Positions 1 to 8,674 of a DNA stretch of 50,223 bases are shown here, piece after piece. This DNA is from Actinobacteria bacterium 69-20 (lineage in GTDB: Bacteria > Actinomycetota > Actinomycetes > Mycobacteriales > Nakamurellaceae): assembly GCA_001897425.1 (NCBI GenBank), contig MKSW01000006.1, positions 1-50,223 on the forward strand. Direction: 5' to 3'. A program made the translations under genes and the position numbers. The notes beneath the pieces were generated by a model. It did no database searches. It worked only from the letters and a program-made list of their open reading frames with translations, and was not told the DNA's origin. Every line of letters begins with the position of its first letter. The stretch's first letter is position 1.

Positions 1-169
1 ACCACCGTCATACACAGACGGTAGCCCGCGCGCCCACCGATCGTTCATATTATTTACATGCGTGTCCTTAGGAACGCGGTGCATCATCGAGGACGGGTCC
101 GCAAGGCGGGTTGTACAAAGGAGGGTCGCCGACCGTGCCGACCGGAGCACAGGAGAGGGGGTGCCGGCG
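1..169. promoter_or_regulatory. Upstream region of the esterase-mprF pair
   Basis: No gene is visible here. Bases 4-9 and 17-22 form a small inverted repeat (ACCGTC / GACGGT) around a CGTCATAC core, possibly the end of a terminator belonging to a gene left of the window. An AT-rich patch at about 45-60 (TTCATATTATTTACAT) is the best promoter candidate for the downstream genes. A purine-rich stretch at 151-160 (AGGAGAGGGG) is a good ribosome binding site. Confidence 0.4.
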
Positions 170-1558
170 GTGTTGCACGTGAGCCTGGTGGATGGGGCCG
201 TCCCGATCGTGCTGTTCACGCTGGCCGCGGCCGGCGGTATCTATCTCGCGACCCGGCGGCGCGGGCGGTCGTGGTGGATGATCGGCCTGCCGCTCGTGCT
301 GGCCGGCGCGGCGGGCAGCGCCGTGCTGATCGCCTGGCTCGTCGACCACGTCTGGCAGCCGTTCACCGACCCGATCCCCACCCTCGCCGTGGCCGCCATC
401 GGCGCCGTGTTGGCCACCATCGCGCTGCTGGTGCCGGCGGTTCGCAAGGCCTCCCCGCGCCGCCGGGTACTGGCCGCGCTGTCGGCGGTGGTGATCGTCT
501 TCGCCGCGGCCAACAGCGTGAATCAGCTGTACGGCTACTACCCGACCATCGCGGCCGCGTTCGGCCGGCCACCGGCCCGGCAGATCCCGCTTCCGCCGAA
601 ACACAGCGCTCACGACGCGTCGTCCACGCAAGCCTCGGCGCCGGACCCGTCGAGCGCCGACCCGGCCTCCAGCTCGGGCGCGCCGTCGTCGGCCGCGACG
701 GGCGGCGCCGGCCACGCGGGCGCTCGGCCCACGCATGGCACGCGACCGAAAACCGGTGCCGTCTCCAAGGTCGAGATCCCCGGCACGATCTCGGGTTTCC
801 ACGCCCGTGCAGCGTGGGTCTACCTGCCGCCGGCCTACCTCGTCGATCCGCGGCCCGACCTGCCCGTGCTCGTCCTGATCCCCGGCCAGCCGGGAGGACC
901 GGACAACTGGATGGAGGGGGGTCGGGCGATCGCGACGCTCGACGCGTTCGCCGCCTCGCACGGGGGTAAAGCCCCGATCACCGTCATGCCCGACGCCTCG
1001 GGCTCGCCGACGGCCCCGCAGCTGTGTACCAACTCCGCGCTCGGCAACGTCGACACCTACCTCTCGCGCGACGTGCCGGACTGGATCCGGAAGAACCTGC
1101 AGGTGGATCCGGACACCAGGCACTGGGCGATCGCCGGATTCTCCTACGGCGGCACCTGCGCCCTCACGCTGGCCGTAGCCCATCCGGACCTCTACCCGAC
1201 GTTCCTGGACATCTCCGGCGAACTCGGGCCGACCCTCGGCGACCCCCGGCACACCATCGACCGCGCGTTCCACGGCGACGCGGCCGCGTACGAGGCCGTG
1301 CAGCCGCTGCGGATCCTCGAGATGCATGCCCACAACGCGGACCGGGCGCGCGCCTGGGCCGCCCTGGACGGCACCTTCGTCGTCGGCCAGGCCGACCGGA
1401 AGTACACCAAGGTGCGGGCGACCGTCACGCACGGCTGCCATTCGGCCGGCATCACCGTGCACGAGTTCACCGAGCCCGGTACGCACTCGTGGTACGTTGC
1501 GGCGCAAGCGTTTCGGCAGGCGTTGCCGCATCTCGCCGAGCGGATGAAGCTGGAATGA
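170..1558 (+). CDS. Membrane-anchored alpha/beta-hydrolase esterase (PF00756-like)
   Basis: Seen: a protein of about 462 aa with four hydrophobic segments in the first 140 residues, then an Ala/Ser/Pro-rich linker, then an esterase domain. The nucleophile elbow GFSYGG places Ser at about residue 325, and the likely catalytic His is in THSWYV at about 439. Known: this fold includes esterase D and the antigen 85 mycolyltransferases, whose catalytic domain acts outside the membrane. The stop overlaps the start of the MprF-like gene (ATGA), so the two are translationally coupled. Inference: it may hydrolyse the aminoacyl lipid made by its partner, as the hydrolase paired with alanyl-PG synthase does in Pseudomonas, or act on mycolates. 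Start: GTG 170 lies 11 nt after AGGAGAGG; GTG 161 sits too close to that site, and GTG 179 is also possible. Confidence 0.8.
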   Translation: MLHVSLVDGAVPIVLFTLAAAGGIYLATRRRGRSWWMIGLPLVLAGAAGSAVLIAWLVDHVWQPFTDPIPTLAVAAIGAVLATIALLVPAVRKASPRRRVLAALSAVVIVFAAANSVNQLYGYYPTIAAAFGRPPARQIPLPPKHSAHDASSTQASAPDPSSADPASSSGAPSSAATGGAGHAGARPTHGTRPKTGAVSKVEIPGTISGFHARAAWVYLPPAYLVDPRPDLPVLVLIPGQPGGPDNWMEGGRAIATLDAFAASHGGKAPITVMPDASGSPTAPQLCTNSALGNVDTYLSRDVPDWIRKNLQVDPDTRHWAIAGFSYGGTCALTLAVAHPDLYPTFLDISGELGPTLGDPRHTIDRAFHGDAAAYEAVQPLRILEMHAHNADRARAWAALDGTFVVGQADRKYTKVRATVTHGCHSAGITVHEFTEPGTHSWYVAAQAFRQALPHLAERMKLE

Positions 1559-4224
1559 CGATCGACAAGGGACGCGGGCCGGGCGCGCCGGAAGCCGCCA
1601 CCGCCATGGGCGTGACGGCGTCGGATGCTGCGCCAAGGTCGTCCAGCGCCCCGTCGCGTATGACGATGTTCGCGCGCGGTGCCCGGTTCGTCCGGCGGGC
1701 ACCGTTCGCGGTGGGCGTGACGGCCGTGCTCTGGGGCATCGGCGCGGCGACGGGCAGTCTCACGGCGGGTCCGGGGCGACGGCTCGTGGATGCGGCCGGA
1801 GCGGGCGCGGACGCATTGGCCGCCGGGCACTGGTGGGCGCCGATCACCAGCGCGGCGTTCTGCACCGGTTTGAGCACCTACCTGGTGGCGGCACTCGTGC
1901 TGCTCACCGCCGGAACCGCGGTGGAGCGCCGCATCGGCACGTTGCGCACCACTGCGGCGTTCGTCGTGTCGCAGGCGGTCGGGGTGGGTCTGGCGGCGGC
2001 CGTGATCGGGGCCGGCGCGGCGGTCGGTGACCACTGGCTGGGCCACATGGCCGCGGTGCGGATGGTCGGGCCGTGGGCCGGACTCGTCGGGCTGTTGACC
2101 GTCGGTGCCGCCGCACTGGCACCGGTCGGCCGGCGGCGTTGGCGGCTCGTCATATTCGTCGCGTTGATCACCGCCGTGCTGTACGTCGGCAACCAGGCCA
2201 GCATGTGGGCGCTCTTCGGCGGGGTCGCCGGCCTCGGGATCGGCATAGTCCTCGTGTCGCGACGGCGGCGTCACGTGCCCGCCCGGTCCGTGGCCGAGAA
2301 GCGTGTGCTGGTAGCTCTTCTCGTCGCCGCGTCGGCCGCCGGACCGCTCGCGACACTGCTGACCGGGGTGCGGCTAGGGCCGCTTGCGGTCCTGGACTTC
2401 CTCATGCTGCCGTCGGCCGCCGAGATCGACGATCCGGCGTCGCTGTGTTCCGTCGCGGGCTCCCCGGGTGCCGGATGCGGCGTCACCAACACCTCGTTCC
2501 TCGTCGACGGTATCGGCCCCGTGCTGCAGTCCTTGTTGCCGGCCTTGTTGCTCCTGGTACTCGCCGACGGCCTGCGCCGCGGCCGCCGATCCGCTTATCT
2601 GGCAACCGTTGTCGTGAATATCGGGGTCGCGCTGCTGGGGCTGGCGCTGTCCGGCCGTCAGGTCGCCGATCTGCTCAGCGATTCGCCGATCCGGCAGGTT
2701 CCCGCCGCGGAAGTGTGGGTCACGCGCTTCGCGCCGGTGCTGCTGCCGCTGCTCGTGGTCGTCGTGGTGGTGCGGCAGCGGCGCCTGTTCACGATCCGCG
2801 CGCCGTGGCAGGTCTACCGGCAATGGAGCCTCGCCGCGGGCGCGACGGCGCTGCTGCTGGCCGGCGGATACGTCGGCCTCGGGCTGATCGTCCGGAACCA
2901 GTTCCGGCCGGCGCCGACCATCGGAATGCTCTTTGCGGATCTGCCGGCCAGGTTCGCGCCGGTCGGCTACCTCGGGTACCGCCGGCTGCACTTCCTCCCG
3001 GTCGGCACGGCCGCGCAGAAGCTGTACGTATGGACCGGCCCGGCGTTCTGGTGCGTCGTGCTGGTGCTCACCGTCGCCGTGTTCTGGCGCGCCCGGTCTG
3101 CCCCCGAGACCCCTTATCGCGGAGAGGTTTCCGAGATACTGCGGGAGTACGGCAGCAACGGTATCGGCTACATGGCGCTGTGGCAGGGGAACCGTTACGT
3201 CTTCACGCCGGAGCGGGACACGGTGGTCGCCTATCGGGTGATCGCCGGTGTGGCCGTGACGACGGGCGCGCCGATCGGCCCGGACCCGCGGGGGGCCTTC
3301 GACGCGTTCGTGCAGCATTGCGCCGACTATGGCTGGACGCCGTGCTGGTTCTCCGTCCCGGAGGATTTCGCGATGCTGGCCGAGCGGCTCGGATACGGGT
3401 CTCTCGTCGTCGCATCGGATACCCCCATCGATCTGGCGTCGATGAGTTTCACCGGGAAGAGATGGCAGGACATCCGCACCGCCCGGAACCGGGCGAAGAA
3501 GGACGGGGTGACCACCGTGTGGTCGACGTTCCCCGATCTCCCCGCCGGGCTACGGGATCAGATCCGGACCATCGACCGCGACTGGCTGGCGACCAAGCGG
3601 CTGCCCGAGATGGGCTTCACGCTGGGCGGTCTCGCGGAACTCGACGATCCCGAGGTGCGCTGCCTGCTTGCGCTCGGCGCGGACGGTCGGGTACTCGCCG
3701 TCACGAGTTGGTTGCCTTCGTACCGCGGCGGGCGGACAGTCGGATGGACGCTGGACTTCATGCGGCGCGGGCCGGGCGCGTTCCCCGGGGTGATGGAGTA
3801 CCTGATCGCGACGGCGCTGTCCACGTTCCGGGACGAGGGGGCGGAGTCGGCGAGCCTCTCCGGGGTACCGCTGGCGTGCCCGCCCGGTCCGGCTCAGGCG
3901 CCCGGGTCTGCTGAGCCGGTGGGGACGGTAGGGGCGGTTGGGCCGGTGGGGACGGTGGGGACACAGCCGCATGCGACGGTCGCCCGCATCATGGAGACCA
4001 TGGCGGGCGTCCTGGAACCCGCCTACGGCTTCCGCTCGCTGCTCGCGTTCAAATCGAAGTTCGGTCCACGGCTCGAGCCGCTGTACCTCTGCTATGCGAC
4101 CGCCGCGAGCCTGCCGGTCGTGGCCAACGCGGTGCTGCGCGCCTACGTGCCGCATATGACGCCGGCGCAGACCGCCGGAGTGCTTCGCCTGGTCGCCCGA
4201 TCGAAGGCGCCCGTCGACGGTTGA
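1555..4224 (+). CDS. mprF: MprF-like aminoacyl-phosphatidylglycerol synthase/flippase
   Basis: Seen: about 889 aa. The N-terminal half (about 45-510) is a multi-spanning membrane region with a rhomboid-like arrangement (TSAAF..., then TAVERRIG) but no obvious protease catalytic pair. From about residue 530 a DUF2156 domain follows (YGSNGIGYMALWQGNRY, then KRWQDIRTARNRAKKDG). Known: this domain transfers an amino acid from aminoacyl-tRNA to a membrane lipid, giving resistance to cationic peptides. Mycobacterial LysX carries a fused lysyl-tRNA synthetase; this protein ends without one and would use the cellular pool. Odd: a Val-Gly-Pro-Thr low-complexity insert is coded at about 3916-3963, and a copy of the dispersed motif lies at 1655-1674 in the poorly conserved N-terminal tail. 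Start ATG 1555 overlaps the upstream stop. Confidence 0.85.
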   Translation: MTIDKGRGPGAPEAATAMGVTASDAAPRSSSAPSRMTMFARGARFVRRAPFAVGVTAVLWGIGAATGSLTAGPGRRLVDAAGAGADALAAGHWWAPITSAAFCTGLSTYLVAALVLLTAGTAVERRIGTLRTTAAFVVSQAVGVGLAAAVIGAGAAVGDHWLGHMAAVRMVGPWAGLVGLLTVGAAALAPVGRRRWRLVIFVALITAVLYVGNQASMWALFGGVAGLGIGIVLVSRRRRHVPARSVAEKRVLVALLVAASAAGPLATLLTGVRLGPLAVLDFLMLPSAAEIDDPASLCSVAGSPGAGCGVTNTSFLVDGIGPVLQSLLPALLLLVLADGLRRGRRSAYLATVVVNIGVALLGLALSGRQVADLLSDSPIRQVPAAEVWVTRFAPVLLPLLVVVVVVRQRRLFTIRAPWQVYRQWSLAAGATALLLAGGYVGLGLIVRNQFRPAPTIGMLFADLPARFAPVGYLGYRRLHFLPVGTAAQKLYVWTGPAFWCVVLVLTVAVFWRARSAPETPYRGEVSEILREYGSNGIGYMALWQGNRYVFTPERDTVVAYRVIAGVAVTTGAPIGPDPRGAFDAFVQHCADYGWTPCWFSVPEDFAMLAERLGYGSLVVASDTPIDLASMSFTGKRWQDIRTARNRAKKDGVTTVWSTFPDLPAGLRDQIRTIDRDWLATKRLPEMGFTLGGLAELDDPEVRCLLALGADGRVLAVTSWLPSYRGGRTVGWTLDFMRRGPGAFPGVMEYLIATALSTFRDEGAESASLSGVPLACPPGPAQAPGSAEPVGTVGAVGPVGTVGTQPHATVARIMETMAGVLEPAYGFRSLLAFKSKFGPRLEPLYLCYATAASLPVVANAVLRAYVPHMTPAQTAGVLRLVARSKAPVDG
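1655..1674 (-). repeat. Dispersed CGTCATAC motif copy (coding)
   Basis: The reverse strand reads CGCGAACATCGTCATACGCG, close to the consensus GCGAACAGCGTCATACCCG. It lies in the variable N-terminal tail of the MprF-like protein. Confidence 0.7.
3916..3963 (+). repeat. GGTGGGGACGGT-type low-complexity repeat inside mprF
   Basis: Imperfect repeats of the type GGTGGGGACGGT / GGGGCGGTTGGGCC code for Val-Gly-Thr/Ala/Pro units within the catalytic domain region. The insert is in frame and probably a surface loop. Confidence 0.6.
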
Positions 4225-4522
4225 GTTCGAGGGGGGTTGAGGTCGATGACGGTGGATCCACCGCACGCCGGACGGGATGAACGACCCTGTGCGACGATGA
4301 CCGGGCGGACGCATGCTGACGGCGTGCTGTCACGGCACGGCCGCGGCACAGTCACGGCACAGCCACGTCGCGGGCTGCTGGCGCGGTCCGGTGCCGACAC
4401 GGTCCAGGCCTCGGCACGCAGCGTCATGGCACACGGGTCGCGGCATACGGCCGACGCGACGCGGACAACGGGCGCCGCCGCCCATGCGTCTACGGAATGA
4501 AGCACGCGTCAGGAGGCTCGCT

Positions 4523-5212
4523 ATGAAGATCACATCGACCGGCGGCTTGATTGCCGCCGTGCTCGCTTCAGTCGCGCTGCTGGCAGGCTGCGCCAGCACG
4601 TCGACCGGCCAGGGCGGCAGCACGACGCCCGGCACCCAGACAACGACCGGCACGCAGGCGAGCACACAGTCGAGCACGTCCACCGGGCCCGCCACGACGG
4701 CCACCGGCCAGGATTCGCTCACCACCACCGGGTCGAGCACGCAGACCGGGACGTCCGGATCGACGGGTCAGGGCGACCAATTACTTTGCGCCACATCGGA
4801 GCTCACCATCACGCTCGGCCAGGCGGGCGGTGCCGCGGGGAGCAATTACTACCCGCTGATCTTCACCAACACCGGCACCCGCGAGTGCACCCTGCAGGGG
4901 TTTCCGGGTGTTTCGTACGTGACGGGCGACAGCGGGAAGCAGGTCGGCGGCGCGGCGTCAAGGCAGGGCGACAAGGGCCCGGTCGTGACGTTGTCGCCGG
5001 GCGCGAGTGCCTCCGCACAACTGCAGGAGGTCAATGTGCAGAACTTCCCGGCAGACGTCTGCAAGCCCGTCAGCACGCGCGGCCTGCGCGTGTATCCGCC
5101 CGGGGAGACGCACGCCGCCTTCGTGCCGCAGCCGAACGGTCTGGGGTGCCAGGCGGATCCGCTCCCGGACGGCCAGTTCCAGCTCAGCGTCCGGTCGATC
5201 CAGCCCAGCTGA
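4523..5212 (+). CDS. DUF4232 lipoprotein
   Basis: Seen: about 229 aa with a lipoprotein signal whose lipobox is LLAGC, then a long Thr/Ser/Gly-rich linker (about 30-95) that should span the cell wall. A C-terminal domain follows with paired cysteines (DQLLCATSELTITLG, TRECTLQGFPGVSYV, FPADVCKPV, GLGCQADPLPDGQF). Known: this pattern matches DUF4232, an actinobacterial extracellular domain of unknown function. The lipid anchor puts it on the outer face of the membrane. ATG 4523 follows AGGAGG at 4511 with good spacing. It stands alone, about 300 bp from mprF and followed by a strong hairpin. The 4225-4522 gap contains short open frames but nothing convincing. Confidence 0.8.
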   Translation: MKITSTGGLIAAVLASVALLAGCASTSTGQGGSTTPGTQTTTGTQASTQSSTSTGPATTATGQDSLTTTGSSTQTGTSGSTGQGDQLLCATSELTITLGQAGGAAGSNYYPLIFTNTGTRECTLQGFPGVSYVTGDSGKQVGGAASRQGDKGPVVTLSPGASASAQLQEVNVQNFPADVCKPVSTRGLRVYPPGETHAAFVPQPNGLGCQADPLPDGQFQLSVRSIQPS

Positions 5213-5266
5213 TCGCCGCCGCAGCCGACGCGCAGACGGCCTACGGGCGATAGGCCCAGGAATGCC

Positions 5267-5301
5267 ACGGAGGCCAGGACCGGCGTGGTCCTGGCCTCCG
5301 T
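5267..5301 (+). terminator. Strong hairpin terminator after the DUF4232 gene
   Basis: A perfect 15-bp stem (ACGGAGGCCAGGACC with its complement) and a 5-nt loop lie 54 bp past the stop. There is no U-tract, as is usual in actinobacteria. Confidence 0.85.
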
Positions 5302-5746
5302 TGTGGCCGCCCGCCGGCGGGCGTCGCCGGATCGGAGCGGGGGCTTGCGGCGTGTTTTCGCAAGATGCCCCCAGCATGCCGAAAAATCTGCGGTGATGCC
5401 ACCTAATTCGAACAATATTACCGAGATTTCGGATTGCTTGACCAAGGCTTTATCGCTCCCTCATGACCCCATCACCCACCGGCCCGCACTCGTGCGGCCA
5501 CGGCTGCGTGGCCGTGGCGGCACTCCGTCCGTCGCAACGTGACCGAACGCACGGGGGTGGCCGTGGGCTCACGTCCGGCGCGCTGGAAGACTGGTACCCG
5601 ACTGCCCGTGAGCCTCCCGTGCGGGGCACCGCGGGCAGCCGCGAAGAACGTCATATTCGATGCGACACCACCGACAGCTACTGGCGGTCACAGATTGCCA
5701 CTGGCAGCCGTCGATCCGAAGCACCTCGACATCAGGAGGGCCCGCC
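5302..5746. other. Intergenic region before the aminotransferase
   Basis: No gene is supported. It contains a perfect GC palindrome at 5308-5323, a two-part hairpin at 5339-5372 (GGGGGC-TTGCG paired with CGCAA-GCCCCC) and a 7-bp hairpin at 5496-5513. An AT-rich island at about 5380-5455 is the probable promoter zone; TTGACC at 5438 is only a weak -35 candidate. A dispersed motif copy lies at 5641-5659. Confidence 0.5.
5641..5659 (+). repeat. Dispersed CGTCATAC motif copy (intergenic)
   Basis: GCGAAGAACGTCATATTCG aligns with the consensus over all 19 positions, 88 bp upstream of the aminotransferase start. Confidence 0.7.
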
Positions 5747-7045
5747 GTGCCTACCCGTGCGCTCACCGACCTCAGCAGCGACGAGCTTGCGGCGTTCCGC
5801 GCGGACGCCCAGACCGCGTATGACGATCTTCGTGCGAAGGGGCTGTCGCTCGACCTGACCCGGGGCAAGCCGTCGGCCGCGCAGCTCGACCTGGCCGAGG
5901 CGATGCTGCAGCTGCCGGACGGCCATCTGGCCGCGGACGGCACGGACGCACGGAACTACGGGGGGCTGGCCGGCCTGCCGGAGCTGCGCGCGATCTTCGG
6001 CGAGCTGCTCGGCGTCGATACGAAACAGATGGTGGCGGGCGGAACCTCGAGCCTGGTGATGATGCGCGAGGTGCTGAACTTCGCGCTGCTGTACGGCGCG
6101 GTGGACTCCGAGCGGCCGTGGATCCGGGAGCGGTCGATCAAGTTCATCTGCCCGGTTCCGGGCTACGACCGGCACTTCACGCTGCTGGAATCGCTTGGCA
6201 TAGAGATGATCACGGTCCCCATGCACGACGACGGGCCGGACGCGGCCGCGGTGGCCGCGCTGGTGGCGGACGATCCGGCGATCAAGGGCATGTGGATCGT
6301 GCCGACGTATGCGAACCCGTCCGGTTCGGTGTGCTCGCAGGAGGTGGCGGCTCACCTTTCGGCGATGCCGACCGCCGCGCCGGATTTCAAGATCTTCTGG
6401 GACAACGCCTACGCGCTGCACCACCTGACGGCGGCGGAGACCAAGAGCGCGGACATCCTCTCGCTCGCCGCTGCCAGCGGCCACCCGCACCGGCCGGTGA
6501 TGTTCGCGTCCACGTCGAAGATCACCTTCGCGGGGGCCGGGGTGGCGTTCCTCGCCGGGTCGGTGGAGAACATCGCCTGGTACCTCAAGCATCTCGGTGA
6601 GGGCTGCATCGGTCCGGACAAGGTGAACCACCTGCGGCACGCGCAGTTCTTCGGCGATGCCGATGGGGTGCGTGCACACATGGCGAAGCACCGCGAGATC
6701 ATCGCGCCGAAGTTCGCCGAGCTGGATCGGGTGCTCACGGAGCAGCTCTCCGGGCTGGGCATCGCGGAGTGGACAAAACCGCTGGGTGGGTACTTCGTGT
6801 CGCTGGACGTGATGGACGGGACTGCCGCGCGGGTGGTGGAGCTGGCGAAGCAGGCGGGGATCGCGCTGACCGGTGCGGGGTCGTCCTTCCCGTACCACCG
6901 CGATCCCAACGACCGGAACATCCGGCTCGCGCCGACGCTGCCTCCGGTCGCCGAGGTGACCGAGGCGATGCTGGGTGTCACTGTGTGTGTGCGGCTCGCC
7001 GCGGCCGAGAAGCTGGCGGCCGAGAAGGCTGTCGCCGCAGGGTGA
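5747..7045 (+). CDS. Aspartate aminotransferase, Rv3722c type (PLP fold I)
   Basis: Seen: about 432 aa, opening with the signature LDLTRGKPSA. RNYGGLAGLPELR, CPVPGYDRHF and PTYANPSG follow, and the Schiff-base Lys is at about 258 in ASTSKITFAGAG. The match extends along the whole length to M. tuberculosis Rv3722c as I remember it (WFDNAYA-like FWDNAYA, IGPDKVNHLRH, FFGDADGVR). Known: Rv3722c is the main aspartate aminotransferase, moving amino groups between glutamate and oxaloacetate in the cytosol. GTG 5747 follows AGGAGGG at 5734 with good spacing. A dispersed motif copy lies in codons for YDDLR near the N-terminus. The gene is monocistronic, bounded by hairpins on both sides. Confidence 0.9.
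   Translation: MPTRALTDLSSDELAAFRADAQTAYDDLRAKGLSLDLTRGKPSAAQLDLAEAMLQLPDGHLAADGTDARNYGGLAGLPELRAIFGELLGVDTKQMVAGGTSSLVMMREVLNFALLYGAVDSERPWIRERSIKFICPVPGYDRHFTLLESLGIEMITVPMHDDGPDAAAVAALVADDPAIKGMWIVPTYANPSGSVCSQEVAAHLSAMPTAAPDFKIFWDNAYALHHLTAAETKSADILSLAAASGHPHRPVMFASTSKITFAGAGVAFLAGSVENIAWYLKHLGEGCIGPDKVNHLRHAQFFGDADGVRAHMAKHREIIAPKFAELDRVLTEQLSGLGIAEWTKPLGGYFVSLDVMDGTAARVVELAKQAGIALTGAGSSFPYHRDPNDRNIRLAPTLPPVAEVTEAMLGVTVCVRLAAAEKLAAEKAVAAG
5815..5832 (-). repeat. Dispersed CGTCATAC motif copy (coding)
   Basis: The reverse strand reads CGAAGATCGTCATACGCG. In the gene it codes for Tyr-Asp-Asp-Leu-Arg, which may be conserved protein sequence, so this copy is weaker evidence for a DNA signal than the intergenic ones. 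Confidence 0.5.
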
Positions 7046-7091
7046 TTCACGCCGGGTGATTCACGCCGGGTGTTCCGCGCGGGGCGCCGCG

Positions 7092-7110
7092 CCGAACAGC
7101 GTCATACTCG
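7092..7110 (+). repeat. Dispersed CGTCATAC motif copy (intergenic)
   Basis: CCGAACAGCGTCATACTCG differs from the consensus at two positions and lies 47 bp past the aminotransferase stop. Confidence 0.8.
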
Positions 7111-7180
7111 CTGCCGATCGGATTCGCGCGCCAGGTGGCCGGCGGGGCGGCTCGAACCGGGTTGTGCCGGAGATGTACTG

Positions 7181-7211
7181 AGGGGCCCGGGTCTGCGTGA
7201 CCCGGGCCCCT
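7181..7211 (+). terminator. Hairpin 1 of 3
   Basis: A perfect 13-bp stem AGGGGCCCGGGTC with a 5-nt loop; probable terminator of the aminotransferase transcript. Confidence 0.8.
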
Positions 7212-7218
7212 CGTGGCT

Positions 7219-7249
7219 CCGTCCGTGCGCGGGCGTCGTGCACGGACGG
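7219..7249. terminator. Hairpin 2 of 3
   Basis: A perfect 10-bp stem CCGTCCGTGC with an 11-nt loop, 7 bp after the first hairpin. Confidence 0.6.
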
Positions 7250-7270
7250 GCGCTTGGCGCGCCGCGAACT

Positions 7271-7306
7271 GCGGCCGTACTGTGGCTGCCGTCACAGTAC
7301 GGCCGC
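7271..7306. terminator. Hairpin 3 of 3
   Basis: A perfect 14-bp stem GCGGCCGTACTGTG with an 8-nt loop. It could serve either of the two converging transcripts. Confidence 0.7.
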
Positions 7307-7412
7307 GTGCGAGGTGCCGCTGAGCTATTTTGACAAACCGTTATGTTCTGTAATCAATCCGTTATTGCCGTGATGCGCCGCCGTGATATTCCGGTCGACC
7401 GAACCGGATCGA

Positions 7413-8462
7413 TCACTTGAGCGACGCGGTGCTCTCCCAGGCCGCCTTCCAGGTCTTCGGGCCGATGGCCGGCCGGCCGGCGGAATCCTTCTCGTCGGTG
7501 ATGCCGGTGAGCTGCTGCAGTTTCGTCACCACGCCCAGCGTCACCTCGCCGAAGTAGGCGGTGCCGCTGAGGCCGGCTCCCTTCGTCGCCGCCTGCCATT
7601 GGAAGCACTGGATCTCCAGTTTGGTCTGGCCGTAGGCCAGCAGGGTGCTCGGCGCCGGTGGCGCGGTCGCGTCGCCGACATGGCAGTCCGCCTTGGTCCG
7701 CGGTTTGTACACCACGTTCGGGTCGGTGCCGCCGGTGTTGGCGGTGCCGCCGCTCGGGCTCGGTGAGCTGGTCGCCGCCAGCGTCCACGCCGCATCCCAG
7801 GTCTTCGAGTCGATGGAGCCGGTGGCGGTGAGGCTGCCCCGCTTCTGCAGGTCCAGCACGGCCTTCTGTGTCGACGGGCCGAAGTAGCCGGTGCCGATCA
7901 CGTCGTACCCCAGCGCGGCGAGCTGCTTCTGCCAGACCTTGAGGTCCTCCGACGAGTCGCCCTTGGTGAACTGCCGGCCGGGCCACGGCGGCCGTGCGGC
8001 GGTCGGCGTGCTCGCGCCGCCGGCGAAGTTGTAGGGGGAGTTGAAATCCGCGGGCGGCGGCGGAATGACCCCGCTCCGCGCATCCGCGTCCTCGTGCAGC
8101 CCGACCAGCACCGCGCAGGTCCACGGCGACCAGCCGCGCTTGCGGTACAGGATCAGCGCGCGGTAGTCCTGCTCGGCGGGGGTCGCCGCACTCGGCAGTC
8201 CGGTGCCGCCGACGGAGGCCCAGGTGCCCAGGCTGAACTGGTACGCGCCGTAATACCCGTTGCCCGTATTGATGTCGTACCGGTTCGACGACTCGCACAT
8301 GCGCAGCTGGTACCAGGCGTTCGCGGACGGATCCGCGGCGGCGCTCCCGGCGCCGAGGAAGACGAGCGAGGTCACCGCCGTGACGACGACAGCGGTCGCG
8401 GTCAGTCCCCGTGACAGCACGCTACGAACCCTGGCAGGAGACGTGAAGGCGAAGCGGCGCAT
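7413..8462 (-). CDS. Exported Rpf-like transglycosylase with two C-terminal repeat domains
   Basis: Seen: 349 aa with an N-terminal signal peptide ending near ADPSA. A compact transglycosylase domain follows (about 45-115), whose candidate catalytic Glu is residue 57 in MCESSNRYD; NGYYGAYQFSLGTW and EQDYRALILYRKRGWSPWTCA come after it. After a Pro-rich linker there are two peptidoglycan-binding-type repeats (about 167-230 and 285-345), each with YFG-type motifs. Known: resuscitation-promoting-factor domains cleave peptidoglycan glycan strands and aid growth and exit from dormancy. It is transcribed away from the large exported protein gene. The repeat domains are more divergent than classic PG_binding_1, so binding is inferred. 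Confidence 0.85.
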   Translation of the reverse strand: MRRFAFTSPARVRSVLSRGLTATAVVVTAVTSLVFLGAGSAAADPSANAWYQLRMCESSNRYDINTGNGYYGAYQFSLGTWASVGGTGLPSAATPAEQDYRALILYRKRGWSPWTCAVLVGLHEDADARSGVIPPPPADFNSPYNFAGGASTPTAARPPWPGRQFTKGDSSEDLKVWQKQLAALGYDVIGTGYFGPSTQKAVLDLQKRGSLTATGSIDSKTWDAAWTLAATSSPSPSGGTANTGGTDPNVVYKPRTKADCHVGDATAPPAPSTLLAYGQTKLEIQCFQWQAATKGAGLSGTAYFGEVTLGVVTKLQQLTGITDEKDSAGRPAIGPKTWKAAWESTASLK

Positions 8463-8674
8463 GTCGTCCCGTCCGGCCGCCCCGCACTGCGCCCGGTCGG
8501 CTGGTCGCGCCGACGGGCAAATTGCGTCCTCGCTCGGCCGTGATGCTCGTGGCCCTGTCCGGGTGGCGCGAAGCGAGGGGTCGCCACCACCTACGCATCT
8601 GATCGTCCGCTTTCGGCCGATATTGAGCGTATGTTGTCGAGCACACTGTCACGAAGTTCGTGAAGGAGTCGCCC
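8463..8674. promoter_or_regulatory. Divergent promoter region, rpf-like gene / exported protein gene
   Basis: About 210 bp between two divergent starts. TATGTT at 8630-8635 is a possible -10 for the rightward gene; no convincing -35 is visible. AAGGAG at 8663 is the ribosome binding site that selects GTG 8675. Confidence 0.4.

Larger units (their letters stand above)
7046..7412. other. Convergent intergenic region with motif and hairpins
   Basis: No gene. It holds a duplicated TGATTCACGCCGGG at 7043-7070, a dispersed motif copy at 7092-7110 and three perfect hairpins between 7181 and 7306. An AT-rich tail at about 7322-7375 contains two direct CCGTTAT repeats at about 7338 and 7359. The neighbours converge here, so termination in both directions is the likely job. 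Confidence 0.6.

Noticed and set aside
68-1702. A 544-codon minus-strand frame opposite the esterase
   Set aside because: It shows no family motif and covers a real gene; a compositional shadow.
4151-4170. A further motif copy near the end of mprF
   Set aside because: Only CGTCATA is shared and the flanks do not match the consensus.
4237-4500. Possible small gene between mprF and the lipoprotein
   Set aside because: No ribosome site, no hydrophobic or domain pattern, and a biased Arg/Thr/Ala composition.
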